Part shown: positions 43,701 through 55,086 of the stretch, piece after piece
Layout of the letters: every line of letters starts with the position of its first letter
Position numbering within the stretch: the first letter of the stretch is position 1
Assembly (NCBI GenBank): GCA_021399445.1
Contig: JAJTUQ010000004.1
Location: forward strand, 1,860,001-1,924,000
Length of the DNA stretch: 64,000 nucleotides
Source of the DNA: Xylogone sp. PMI_703
Lineage: Eukaryota; Ascomycota; Leotiomycetes
Direction of reading: 5' to 3'
The notes under the pieces: generated by a model
Databases searched by the model: none
Seen by the model: the letters and a program-made list of their open reading frames with translations, nothing else
Told to the model about the DNA's origin: nothing
Program-made: the position numbers and the translations under genes

Positions 43701-45072
43701 GTAGATCGTAGAAAATCTACAGCATCGAGGTGAAGGATCAGTCGACCCAGTTCCTTCATACAGAAACAAACTCGTGAGCAAGCGTGAGCACATACATGAC
43801 GCTACAACGCATTGCGACATTATTGTTGCATTGTCTCCCTCCAGCCTCCCCATTCCACCATGCCCTTCCCATACAGCACCGCAGCACAGGAACCATGAGG
43901 ACCTGGCATACTCCGTAGAGAAGCAGCAGAACTCCGTACCGTAATCAAAGAAACCAGGATCCCAAGATCCCTCCCTCCCACGCGAGCATAATCCACTCTT
44001 CACACACACGCTCCTCTCTCACGCAGGCACACAGAGACAGAGAGCGAGGCAGAGCACAACCTTGGTTCTTCATTTTTCCAAAATTAATCGCGGCACTTAG
44101 GGTTTCGCTCGCTCCAATCCCTGGCATGACGCCTTTGCCGGTTCGTGTCCGCTGTGCGTGAGCTGCTTGACGCTCGCTGTGTGCTCAGACTTGGCGGACT
44201 CTCAACCCTGACTGGATCTGCCCTTTTGAAGGCCAGCAGATCCCCCAGCTGAAGCCCCCAAAGCGCGATCCGGTCGATGGTTCCCTTTTCCTCGCCTTGA
44301 ACCCTCTCTCTCCTGCTCGTTTGTTTACCTCCACTTTAGTTTTCCTGAATAATAACAACTACGTAACTCGCATGACGGTGTGATTGACGGGACAGTACAG
44401 CTTCGAGAGGAGATATACGTCGCTGGAAGCATAGGAGCAGCTGTGCTCTGCTTGCATATTTTCGGAGGCTTTCACGAAGGGGACGTATTACTGTGTCGGC
44501 ATATTTTGGTGGAGGACAGACAGCACAGCACGCCGGCAACCGGTCGGACGGAATCCTTCTCTTCGCCCTCCAGGCCTGATGGAAACGACATAGTGATTTA
44601 TTCGCAACGAGAAAAGAAACGCAATACACGAAGGGAGTTTTGGGAGTTATTTCGTTCAAGCAATTGTTGAATGCTGGTGCGGGAATGTGATTCTTTGGTG
44701 GTTGGTGTTTTGCGATCTACGACATCATAGTCTCCACGACAGAGCACCGTGCTGCAGTCGCCGTTGCACCTGCAGCACCTTAACGGCCGTTCGAGTTCCA
44801 CCACCACAGCACAGCGTGCAGCGCACCTGGACATCGCATTCCTAAGACTCTATACTACTGGTCGTTGGCTCCAGACATTTAGTTTTACTTTTCCTTTTGC
44901 GATACGATTTCTTTCAGCTTTACGGAACTGGTAGTCGGCGCTATCACTGGACAGCTGAATCCACTCCAGGTCGCTTTCTTTTTCTGGCCCTGTGCATACA
45001 GCGGCCCAGGGAGTTGGGCTGGTGTCTCAATTGAGCAGTACAGAGGTGTGAGACGTCCAGAGAGGCTCAGGC
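40730..45072. other. 4.3-kb region without a recognisable gene
   Basis: This stretch is less AT-rich than the other intergenic regions. It contains many overlapping ORFs on both strands up to 242 codons (for example 44009-43281 minus and 41563-42117 plus). None has a domain, signal peptide, membrane segment or splice pattern, and all look like by-products of low stop-codon density. It lies between the 5' ends of the permease gene (minus) and the rhodopsin-domain gene (plus), so both promoters are inside. It is long enough for a long leader or a non-coding RNA gene. Small microsatellites occur at about 40748-40768 (GCA) and 42151-42173 (GATGGC). Confidence 0.4.
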
Positions 45073-46561
45073 ATGGCAGAGAGCTTCAACAGCCATGAGT
45101 TCGCGGTGGAAACATGGACGGAGTTTGGTGTTGGTATATTGTTGATCGTGGCGAGATTGTGAGTCTCTATCCCACCGTCTTTACTTCTCAATATCCTCTG
45201 CAATGAGGCTGCTGATAGTCTAGCCATCCCGGCTCAAATTGCTTGCCGATTCATTGTGTCCCTTTACTGACTTGTACCTCCTTCTCCTGTTTCACAGAGC
45301 ATCTCAAGCCCGCCGACTAGGAATCCGGAACATGCGATCAGATGACTATCTCATGATCTCAGTGATACCGTGGTACACTCTTCTGGTGGTCTCCATTAAC
45401 AAGATCATCTTTGGTGGAGGCTCAAATTTCATGACCCCGGAGGAGATCGCGGCCCTTACGCCGGCGATCAAGGCGGAGAGGGTATCCGGAAGCAAATGGG
45501 TCCTGGTGAGCGAGGAGGTGATGGTCATGTGTATATGGACTTGCAAAGTCTGTATGTTGTTGATATATGGGAGGTTAACGTAAGTTGAAGTTGCTTTATT
45601 GCTAAGTCAGTTAAAACTAATTGGTGGCGCAGCGAAGGACTTGATGAGAGACGGATAATCAATGCCGTATTTATATATGTTGCTGCCGGATTCGTGGCCA
45701 CTCAAATCGCCCTTTTCACCACCTGCCGTCCATTTTCGGGATACTGGTCTGTTCCCGCGATTAATGGTAAGCCTGATATGACTCCTGACAAGCATATAAC
45801 ATGCCTGGAGCACAATATAGTGCTCTTGAGATATTTGCCTATCTGTTACGGATACTGACCTCCATCCAGATCAATGTTGGTCGTACTACAACTTCGAGAT
45901 AGTCGAAGCAACTTTTAACATCAGCGCAGACCTGATGGTCCTCCTCGTCGCCATTCCACTCCTCATGAAACTCCGCGTACCGATCCAGCAAAAGGGCATC
46001 CTTATCGGCGTCTTCGGCATGGGTCTCTTCGTCATAGTTGCCGCTATACTAACTAAAGTTTACTCCCTGGACGAAGATCTGGTTTCATATGCCTACCTTA
46101 ACTGGTATTTCCGTGAAGCCAGTGTCAGCGTCTACGTCACTAATGGTCCCGCACTATGGGCCCTCATAAGAGACATTTTCCCCAGCATTAGATATTGGGG
46201 ATACCAACCTCGGACAACCGACCTAGGAAGCTATGGCAATGGAGCAGGAACAGCAACTATCGGAGGAGGAGTATGGAAGAGCAGCCGGAGTCGTAGCACA
46301 GGGGAAACAACATCAAGGGGAAGAGGAGCTAGGAGTGACGACCCTTTGGAGTTGTTTGACCGGCTCGACAGCGAGCCTTCCAATGAGGAAGGCGTCATGG
46401 ATCTCGGCAAGATGGAGAGCCAGGAACGCATTATTCCTCGGGCCCGTCCAAGCCAGGAGGAGAACGAGAAGGATGGCAAGGAGGAGAGTGGCTTGAAGAT
46501 CTACAAGGACGTGACTTTCAGCGTCACTGAGAGCTCGAGGACCCCTCAACCACCACCCTAA
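45073..46561 (+). CDS. Rhodopsin-domain (PTH11-like) integral membrane protein
   Basis: Four exons (45073-45158, 45298-45579, 45633-45766, 45870-46561) sum to 1194 nt and 397 residues. The seven-helix fungal rhodopsin domain (PF20684) is shown by RLASQARRLGIRNMRSDDYL after TM1, VVSINKIIFGGGSN, KWVLVSEEVMVMCIWTCKVC, FTTCRPFSGYWSVPAINDQC, and FEIVEATFNISADLMVLLVA, ending in YVTNGPALWALIRDIFP. The 140-residue cytosolic tail is Ser, Arg and Glu-rich and low in complexity. There is no N-terminal CFEM domain, unlike true PTH11. The family is expanded in plant-associated fungi and is thought to include non-canonical G-protein-coupled receptors. Ligand and role are unknown. Confidence 0.87.
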
Positions 46562-47469
46562 TAAAGGAAGCAAGAACCGGGATGTTCTTCATTGGTTACG
46601 ACTCTTTCAATTTTCTCTCTACTTATACCACTCTCCTGGTTGAGCATGCCCTTACTCCCTTGGACGAAAAAACGGGGCGACTGGAATGGAAGCGCTGCCC
46701 CCCTACATTTCCCTCTTATACCAAATATCTCTTTGTTGTATTATCTATAATGAGATGACTTTCATATTTTCACAGCGACAAGGAGATTTTCCTTCACAGC
46801 ATTATACGGGGTTCCGGGCGTCGATATCACACAGCGGGAGGTTTGACTGATTTGATTGGCATTTTGGATGGGATATATATGTTTTCTTTTGGCATTCAGT
46901 CTATTTGCCTCCCCGGGATATTGCAATTGCAGTTGCAATTTTACATAGTACAGTAGCAACAGTTACACGTACTCGTTTCACGAATACATAAAAATATCCC
47001 CTTTGTCGACGGAAGTAAGAGAACCCGTGTAATCGAGGGTATTTTGCCCTGCTCAGACCCGTAACACGTAGCATGGAACACATGACTCACAGCAGACATA
47101 AAAGCTCTTTAGTCCACCCAACTATCCATTCACAAAATAGTTCATCTCATTCATAAAATCTATGAAACCATGACAATTAGAATAACGTGATCTAACAGAA
47201 CAACTGAGTCCTGAGTCCACTTAACCCAAAAAAATCCTCCCGGATCAATGAATAAGCTGATCCCAACAAAAATCCGCTCCTAACCCCATTCTTCCATTTC
47301 ACCGCGCAAATCATCCAAGATCCGACATCTGCGGTCGTAAAAATACTACGCACCCTCTTCATCCCTACCAACCCGGTCCCTTCCTCCGTCGGTACCCAAC
47401 CAGATCATCCATGATCGCTCACTCCTGCAAGACATACGGTACTGGTAATTCCTCTGATCAACCTCAACC
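46562..47469. other. Intergenic, promoter of the P450 gene
   Basis: No exon is seen. It contains the 3' flank of the rhodopsin-domain gene and, towards 47469, the presumptive P450 promoter. Confidence 0.4.
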
Positions 47470-50199
47470 ATGTCTACCACGATACTACCAGTCCTCAATA
47501 CCACCCCGGGGCTCCTCTTCATACCGCTGCTGCTATGTATCTTGATAATTAGATACATAATCCACCCCATCTTCTTCTCGCCTTTATCACGCATCCCAGC
47601 TGCGCATTTCTCAGTGCACGTATCAGGTCTCTGGATCGCGTACCAGAGGTATGTCGGGCGCGAAGTGGCGGCGATTCATGAGGCGCATTGCAGACTGGGA
47701 CCCGTCGTGAGGTTAGGGAGAAGGGAGGTGAGTGTAAGTGATGTGGAGGGAGTGAGGGTTGTGTATCGGTGGGATAAGCCGGCGTGGTATGGGAGGGCGT
47801 TTGATAATTATGGGTGAGCTGGTTTTCTTATGGTCTTATCTTTCCTTGCTCTCTTCTTTTTTGAGAATTTGAGGGTTGAGTTTAAGTTTGAGTTGGGAAA
47901 TGTTCATAATTTTTGACTATTTTTGTGCATGTGTATGTGTGTGTGCGTATGTCTGAGGAAAATTGAACTTGAAGGGGGTGGGTTGGACTCAACTTTCACT
48001 TTACGAGGAGTTGGTCATGCTTTTGAGAGCTTGGGATGAGGGTTTTGAAATCCTCGAGGCTGGATCTCATTATATTTTGAAAGAATTTCAAATGAAGCCG
48101 AAAGAGGAAGACACAGGGATAAAATGGGAGACCTTTACATTTGTCTTGAGAGTTGTAAGGAGAAAAAGGAGAGAAAAATGTCAGACTGATACTTAACAGA
48201 ATCCCGAACATGTTCTCTACTCTCAAGAAGAAACCTCACAGTGAACGAAAAAAGACGCTAGCAAACCTTTATAGCAAGACCGTCCTCTTCTCATCTTCAC
48301 CTCTGGCCGTCATATCACACACGACGGTAGTTGAGCGATTGCTACCCTTCATACACTCATCCGCAATCTCTTCAATTCCTATCAATGTCCAAGAGATCTT
48401 TCTAGCCTTTGCAATTGACTTCGTCAGTGCGTATATATTCGGCACAGCAGCAGGGACCAATTTCATGGAGAATGAGACTGAGAGAAGAAGATGGCTTGCA
48501 CAACACCACAAGAGCAAGGTAGCTAGCTTTTGGAAGGTAGAGTATCCAGGCGTGATGAGACTGCTGGACTGGATTGGAGTTAAGTTGATATCGAAGGAGG
48601 TTCAGGAGGCTGGGAAGGAGGTCAAAGATTTGTGTTTCCGGTTGATGGAGAAGGCGGAGAGGATAAGAGGTAGTGATTCAGCATCTCTGTCTTCAGAGAA
48701 ATCTATACTGCGTAGTGAGATACAGAACGCAAAGGCTATCACTGAATTAAAGGAGAAATCAAACGAGACAGACCAGATGAGACTCTCGAAGGAGCCACTC
48801 AACACAGGAAGTCCACCAGTGCTCTACGAGCAACTAGAAGCCCATATTCATCCTACAATCCCTTCGTCCGGGAACGACACATTATCCTCGGTATCAAAAC
48901 AGCTACCCATGCAATACCTAAAACGCCTCACCATCGCCTCCGAACTCATGGATCACATCAAAGCAGGGACCGAGACCTCAGGGTGGGGTCTGACATATAT
49001 AGTATATGAGCTATCTAAGAGACCAGAGCAGCAGGTCCGACTCCGAGAAGAGCTTAGAAGCATCGATGAACCTTTCTACTTTCTCGAACGGACAGGAACG
49101 GAAACACAAACTTCAGGGTCTTCTCTGGGAGCATCAGCAGCTAGAGCGGAATCTCTATCATCACCACCAATAATACCTACACCCTCACCAAAAGCTCTCG
49201 ACTCTCTCCCCCTCCTCTCAGCAATAATCCACGAAACACTCCGTCTCCACCCTCCGGTTGCAGGACCCCAACCACGCATCACACCAAGCAACAATACCCA
49301 GCTCCCTGGCTACGATGGCCTCCTCCCTGGCGGAATCCGAATCAGTGCCCAAGCCTACACTCTGCACCGCAACGAATCGGTGTTCCCGGCAGCAGAAGAG
49401 TGGTGCCCCGAGCGATGGCTAGAGGCGAGTCCGGAGCATGCAGCGGTTATGCAGCGGTGGTTCTGGGCGTTTGGGAGTGGAGGGAGGATGTGTGTTGGTA
49501 GAGACTTTGCTATGATTGGTGAGTTTGCTTTTATTTTCTGAGATCTGGTATATTCTCCTCCATTGATGCCGTAATTTGAGCCGTGGGCGGTGATTTTATG
49601 ATATTTTACCCAGATTTCCTCTTTTTCTTTTTAGTTTATTGCACTTCTAGGTATGAAGAAAAGCGTTAGCTCCTTTTGTGAATACCTTATTCTGGGGTTT
49701 CTAAGCTATGGCTAGATGCTACTACTACCTTATGAGCCTCTCTGGATATACTTTTAGATTCTGAAAATTACGTATCAAGTAACAGCCATGACGACAATTT
49801 TCCGTATTGGTGGCGTGGTATCATGAAAATGATTATGAAGGGATTGAATGATTTGCTATTCAGATACACTTTGTTGGGTATGCTATTGGGAATTGGTGGA
49901 GTCATGTATGGGGTCATGCTCATGTTTGTTTCTTTTCATTCATATGTTCGGTAATGGATACCGAGATTAGTGAGATGAAGACCATAGGAGCGACAAGTGG
50001 AGCAATATTGCATATTACAGTTACTGCTGATCCTAGCATTTGCTGACTTGGGATATTTACAGAACTAAAGCTAGTACTTGCGGCTATTTATACGAATTAT
50101 ACGACCCGCATTATAGATGATGAGGGTATTGAGATGAAGGATGGATACAGTCCCGGGCCGAAAGGTAATAGTCTAGTAGTGCAGTTTAGGCTTGTGTAG
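47470..50199 (+). CDS. Cytochrome P450 monooxygenase
   Basis: Three exons (47470-47813, 48200-49518, 50063-50199) sum to 1800 nt and 599 residues. The N-terminus has an ER membrane anchor (LLFIPLLLCILIIRYIIHPI) followed by PLSRIPAAHFS (proline hinge). The I helix reads ELMDHIKAGTETSGWGLTYI, the K helix AIIHETLRLHPP contains E-x2-R, and the PERF-like region is CPERWLEASPEHA. The heme loop is FGSGGRMCVGRDFAM with the Cys ligand. Only the third exon supplies the normal C-terminus (ELKLVLAAIYTNYTTRIIDD, KDGYSPGPKGNSL). A Ser/Thr/Pro/Ala-rich insert of about 50 residues lies between the J and K helices. Both introns are long for this genome (386 and 544 bp). It would act in the ER membrane with a P450 reductase; the substrate is unknown. 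The nearest other metabolic genes are too far away to assume a cluster. Confidence 0.9.
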
Positions 50200-53100
50200 A
50201 CGGTGTAATACAGAACACTGACCAATAACGGCGATGTTGCATAATACACACAGCGTGAGTTGAGGATTGAATAGATTGTAATTTAATATTTCACCTGTTT
50301 GCAGTACCGCAAAGAACAATGAGACAGTGACAAATAGCCTGGAGCACTAGTCTATAATGCGGGAAATCTATTCTAAACATTAGACGATGCAACAGTTATC
50401 AGATCATACTGTACAATCTCGCAAGAATTACAAGAATAAGGTAGATAAGTGGAGCTGGACGTGTTGAATGAACCGAGAGGCTCAGGTTTCGAACCAAGCT
50501 GGTGTCTCATCAGCAATAGTCGGTGCAGCGCAATTAGAACGGCCACTTTCTAGAATTTGGTGCAGGATAGCGTTGCAAAAGCTACCGTTATCAAGATATG
50601 AAGTCTTTACCGTATATTCTCAATCAAGTGGCTCTCGAGCTAAGCGCCCTGTATTACGCTCTATAGCACATTTATGAGTGGTGGTTAAGCTCGCGTCGTA
50701 TTGCCAATGTCGGTGGTGGTGCTGTGAAATAAGAAAACAGCCAAGTAGATTTAAGTATACCCTAAATATATATTCACTAAAGTAAAAATATCATGTCGTG
50801 GGTAAGATTAAGTTTACCGTATAAAAGTGGTCACAAATCCGTGGGTAGAGTGTCACTTGGTCTGATTCTAGAGAACACTGTAGGATGAGGCAATGCGAAT
50901 ACAAGAACGAACAATGCAAACTGGAGCCCCCAGAGTTCGGTGAGGCCAGAAGAGATGCCCGCCGTCTCTTTCTTACCTCGTGGGGGCCTTTGGCATAGCT
51001 TCACTGGGCAACCCTTTGTTCTGCCAGCGAGTGGCATGGGACTTGTGCTATGTCAAAGATGCGTCGGCTACAATATTTATAGGGAAGCTGGCTGATTATC
51101 GAAGAGGTTATGAACGCTCCACTGCCCAGATATGCCGGGGTTCTTATGGGGCTATAAGAGCCACTCTGCGGAGGAATGTGGATCTGTGGCCTCCTTATTA
51201 AGAGTCTTACCTCAGACCCAGCAACTGTTATTGGAATACAGCATCAGGACGTGTAGCCTTTGATCCCATTCCGAGGGTGTCTAACAGATAGTCTTTATTA
51301 ACATGCTGATGCTGTACGTAAGGACCGTACTGTAAGACAACATGTTTTCCCTCCTTATTGCGGAGTCAAGTGGATCCAATACCGGAATCTGGGCTGGGAC
51401 GGTTTAGCTGATAAATATTTTTGTTTACCAATGCGCGTAACGGTAGTCCACATATTTAAAGTTAACCAAAGCAGTGCTTAATCCGATGGCGATGTAAATC
51501 CCCGGCAGTAGTCAAACTGAGTAATGTTGCCGTACTCATAGGAAAGAAGCTACTAGCTTCACTTTAACTTTAAGGTTTTCCTATTAAAGGTATGATGGCT
51601 GTTGCTGGATGCCTAAGATTTGTATGGTTAAAGGCGTTGTGCGTCCACACCGTCTTGCGAATATGGGGTGGGATCTCATGGCTTGCGTAGCATTGTTAAT
51701 AGGATACATGATTCTGAAGACTGATAAGTTGAGCGTGCAACTTCTCAAAAATTAACCCTCGTCGACTCCGTATTTCAACGCTATCCTATCATGTTACGAC
51801 CACGGGTTTCCCACCTCCTTCAAACTTTTATTCACGGCCACCTACAATCGTATAATTGTTGGAGCCAGAAGTGATCCTTATTGCTGGGGCTGCAGGGAAT
51901 ATTAGTTTCCGCATGATTGTTTTGCTCTTCAGTCCGGGTATCGTGTCCAAGGCTGCTGTTCAAAGTTTTAACAAGTCAGAGATCGTGTGTGCCGCACTGT
52001 CCATCAAGCTATCAATATAAAAGGTACCGCATAAACCATTTTTTAAATGAAAATTGTATCTAAAGTGCATATCAAATTTTACTAGAGAAGAGATGTGACA
52101 GTTGTTGTGTTAGTGGTCGATTTTGCTTGATTTTGCGGTCTCGGTAGCCCGTCAGGCTTGGAATTACGTTTCGGAGTACCACCCACTGGCCTTCGCGAAA
52201 GTCATAGACACTTTGCTTGTCACCTCGTGGGCGTAAGGTTGTGATCATTGATTTGGAGACCGCCAGGACTCGACGTTGCGAGCGTATAGTGCTGCGAAGG
52301 CAGCGGGAGCGGCAACGATGCAGTTTATTGCTGCGAGCAGCGAGGTGAAGGAAGACGGGTTGAAACTTACTCCTGAGACCGTGACGATGATATTTCAGTA
52401 GGGGATCATTTTCGTTGATACCTTTACGATGATTGAAACAACGGAAGCGTTACTTGGGAATGGGGGTAAGGCGAAACAGCAAAGAGTATGATGAAGCCTG
52501 GGATGGATTCAAGAAGAGTAGCTTTTCAGGTATGAAGATCATTTGGGGTAATGGGGTGGGGAATATTCAAAGACTTGCAGGAAGATGTGATAGAGAAGTA
52601 AAACTAGATGTTAGTTTTGTCTTTAAAATATAAATATCATGTTGTGGATGGGAAACCTATTTGCTATAGACAACGAACCATTGTTTGGAGGCAAATAGAT
52701 GGACATAGTGTATTATATACGTTAATTCCTGAGGAGTTTCATCTGTGCTTTCATAATACTTATAAATAGGTTGGTATGTGATTGCTGTGAGGGAGAACCA
52801 ATAGATGGCATGTGCTTAGTGTTTTTGATGTAGCCTGACCAACAGTGTTCCTGGGTCTTCCGACTGGATCGGATCTGGCAGTGCTACTCTCCTGTCAAAG
52901 AAGGAAGGGAAGTCAATGTCACCATTAAACTGAACTTCACAAAAGCCCGCAAATGAAGATTAACCATAAACTATCCAGTTTTCTCAGCCTTCTACAGTGC
53001 TGTATGTAAGTACGTAAAGTGTTGTGTAAATTCTGGACCCCTCAATAGTCCGCTAAGCTAAGCCTGAGATGGCAAGGCCTAAGTAGCGTAATCCCATAAT

Positions 53101-53531
53101 AATCATGGTTAAGTTAATAATACGGAGGTACAGTAATATTCAAATACCGTACCCATGTCACCGTAGCCCCGTACTGTATATACAGTACTCTTCCCTTATT
53201 AGAGCGTCTTGTCTATATAGATTACTGTATCGCTGATACCCTCTAGTACTGATGAATTTTATTGTATGGAGTTGCATTATCTCTTGGCTCGAGCGCGTTG
53301 TTAAAATACAGGTCCGTATTTGTGATTCAGTAAAGTGTAGCAGCTCCTTTCTGCGTGGTTCGTGGCTCACGGCTAGAGTCGCAGGCGGCTTTGATAGACA
53401 GTTGCTTGACCGAGACAGAGAGATACGTGTATTTCAATAGTTACTATAGCCAAAGAGTCTTTCCTACGGCCACTCGTAAGAGCCCCAGCCTTATTGGCTT
53501 GGCGAAGCAATCTGAAATACCGCGAGGGACT
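50200..53531. other. AT-rich, gene-poor region
   Basis: I can support no gene in these 3.3 kb. One GC-richer block (52130-52420) contains a short open stretch, MQFIAASSEVKEDGLKLTPE, that looks protein-like but is followed by a stop and has no family match. The alternation of AT-rich DNA and short open fragments is what old, mutated repeats look like in fungi, but I identified no element. Confidence 0.4.
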
Positions 53532-53776
53532 TACTATTCCCCCCCATAATACTTGTCACCCACAAGGGGAAAACTGGAGAATATTGCAACTTCAGCACGG
53601 GCTCCGCGTAAGATTTGGACAAGGCACGCAAGGACCTTATAATCCGAATTGGGTAATTCTGATGATTTTTCTGACCTCGTATATCGGGGTCTGAGTAAAT
53701 GAGAGTGTCAGACCAGGGGGCCTGCGGATTGGGTGACAAGTATTATTGGGGGGGGGGGGGGGGGGGGGGGATAGTA
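53532..53776. mobile_element. MITE-like element with C/G-tract terminal inverted repeats
   Basis: The left end reads TACTATT, seven C, then ATAATACTTGTCACCCA. The right end is its reverse complement: TGGGTGACAAGTATTATT, twenty-three G (53748-53770), then ATAGTA. Apart from the length of the C/G run the arms agree over about 24 bases, and they enclose about 165 bp without a plausible gene. A non-autonomous DNA element or a folded-back hairpin would give this. The flanking TACTAT/ATAGTA may belong to the repeat rather than to a target duplication. Confidence 0.6.
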
Positions 53777-55086
53777 TTATGTAGAGATTGTAGACATTCA
53801 TTATCTGCGGAGTGCAGTGGGTCTGCGACTAAAAATATAGAGTTTTAGCTTGCATTGCCTCGGGTCGTTGGGACTCGAGCGTTCTTGGTATTTTCGCTGA
53901 TGATCTGGACTACGGTATTGAAATTCCTTACAATGTCACTGTAGCTACAGGATCCTTGCCTTTACCGGGGTTTGAAAATACGAGATGATTAAAATCTAGC
54001 CTGGCGGCTAGATTTCCTATTAAATCCTATTAAGAGCCACAATAGTCCGCTATCCTGTCTAAACCTTTAACAGGAAATTTGATACCCATGGGAAGGATGT
54101 AAAATAGGCCACTTAACGGAAGTGGTTATTCCACCGTCGGATGGAACGGATGATCTCAGATACTGATACTCCAATATTTCTATGAATAGTATGTTGAAAA
54201 AAATCTCCTCCATATTTAGGATCTACAGCAATTACTACTTTTAACTTGAGAATCTAAGCCTAACTCTGCGCATATGGGAAATAGATTATTTAACATTAAA
54301 CTCACTGCAGATGCTATATCATGCCATAGTTAAGAGTTGGTCAATTCAAGATAACGATTGCATCCCTGGCATATTAACTTTTGTCAGGTATCTGTACCTT
54401 AATTCGCCACTCCGTGAGCTCTTATCCGAACTAATCGGAATTGGTGGATGAACAATTAATAGATTACAATGATGAATCACATGGTAGTTACTAATTGTAC
54501 AGATTTAGAAGTAGTGGATTAGACGCCAGGCTAAAGCGGTCAGATGGAGGCACAAACTATGTAAGATTGTCTATTTAGTCTTTATTAGATACTATATACT
54601 AGATGAATCTGACTCATGAACAGATATAATCAGTATAACCCTCTGGCGAATAGTTCTTCTACTATACATGGCATTAACTTTAAGTGGGACCATAGTATCG
54701 TATGTTTATAGGCGGAGACTCCTTGGCTATTATTTACGGCTAGTCTGATATCAGCAATATTTATAATTATTCACAATAAAGCGGCTGATACCAGAATATG
54801 ACCGAAAGAAGACAAGGAAGGCAACAAATGACCCCGGTAATTGTTAATAGTCCGTGGTGAGATTGAAAAGCACGTAGCCGGGGTAGAGCTGAGGCTTCAA
54901 CCAGCACATTAACAATGTTTGCGTAATTTACTCGGTGCTTGAGATGTATATATAGAGCATGATCTTCCACGGGATCAAACCGTAGTTGATTTCGAGAGCA
55001 CGACCAAGCAGAAAAATCAGAGCTATTGAGAGTCATTGAAAATTATCCTTTATATTTCGTCTGGTCCTACTACAATTTAACCTATC
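53777..55086. other. AT-rich upstream region of the GMC oxidase
   Basis: No gene is recognised. The sequence is AT-rich. It should contain the promoter of the gene starting at 55087. Confidence 0.4.

Noticed and set aside
43281..44009. 242-codon minus-strand ORF
   Set aside because: It is the longest ORF in the region, but Cys/Ser/Arg-rich without structure. It is explained by low stop density in GC-richer DNA.
52300..52480. MQFIAASSEVKEDGLKLTPE... as an ankyrin-linked repeat protein relic
   Set aside because: The resemblance to fungal ankyrin-protein linker repeats is limited to a few residues and the frame stops at once.
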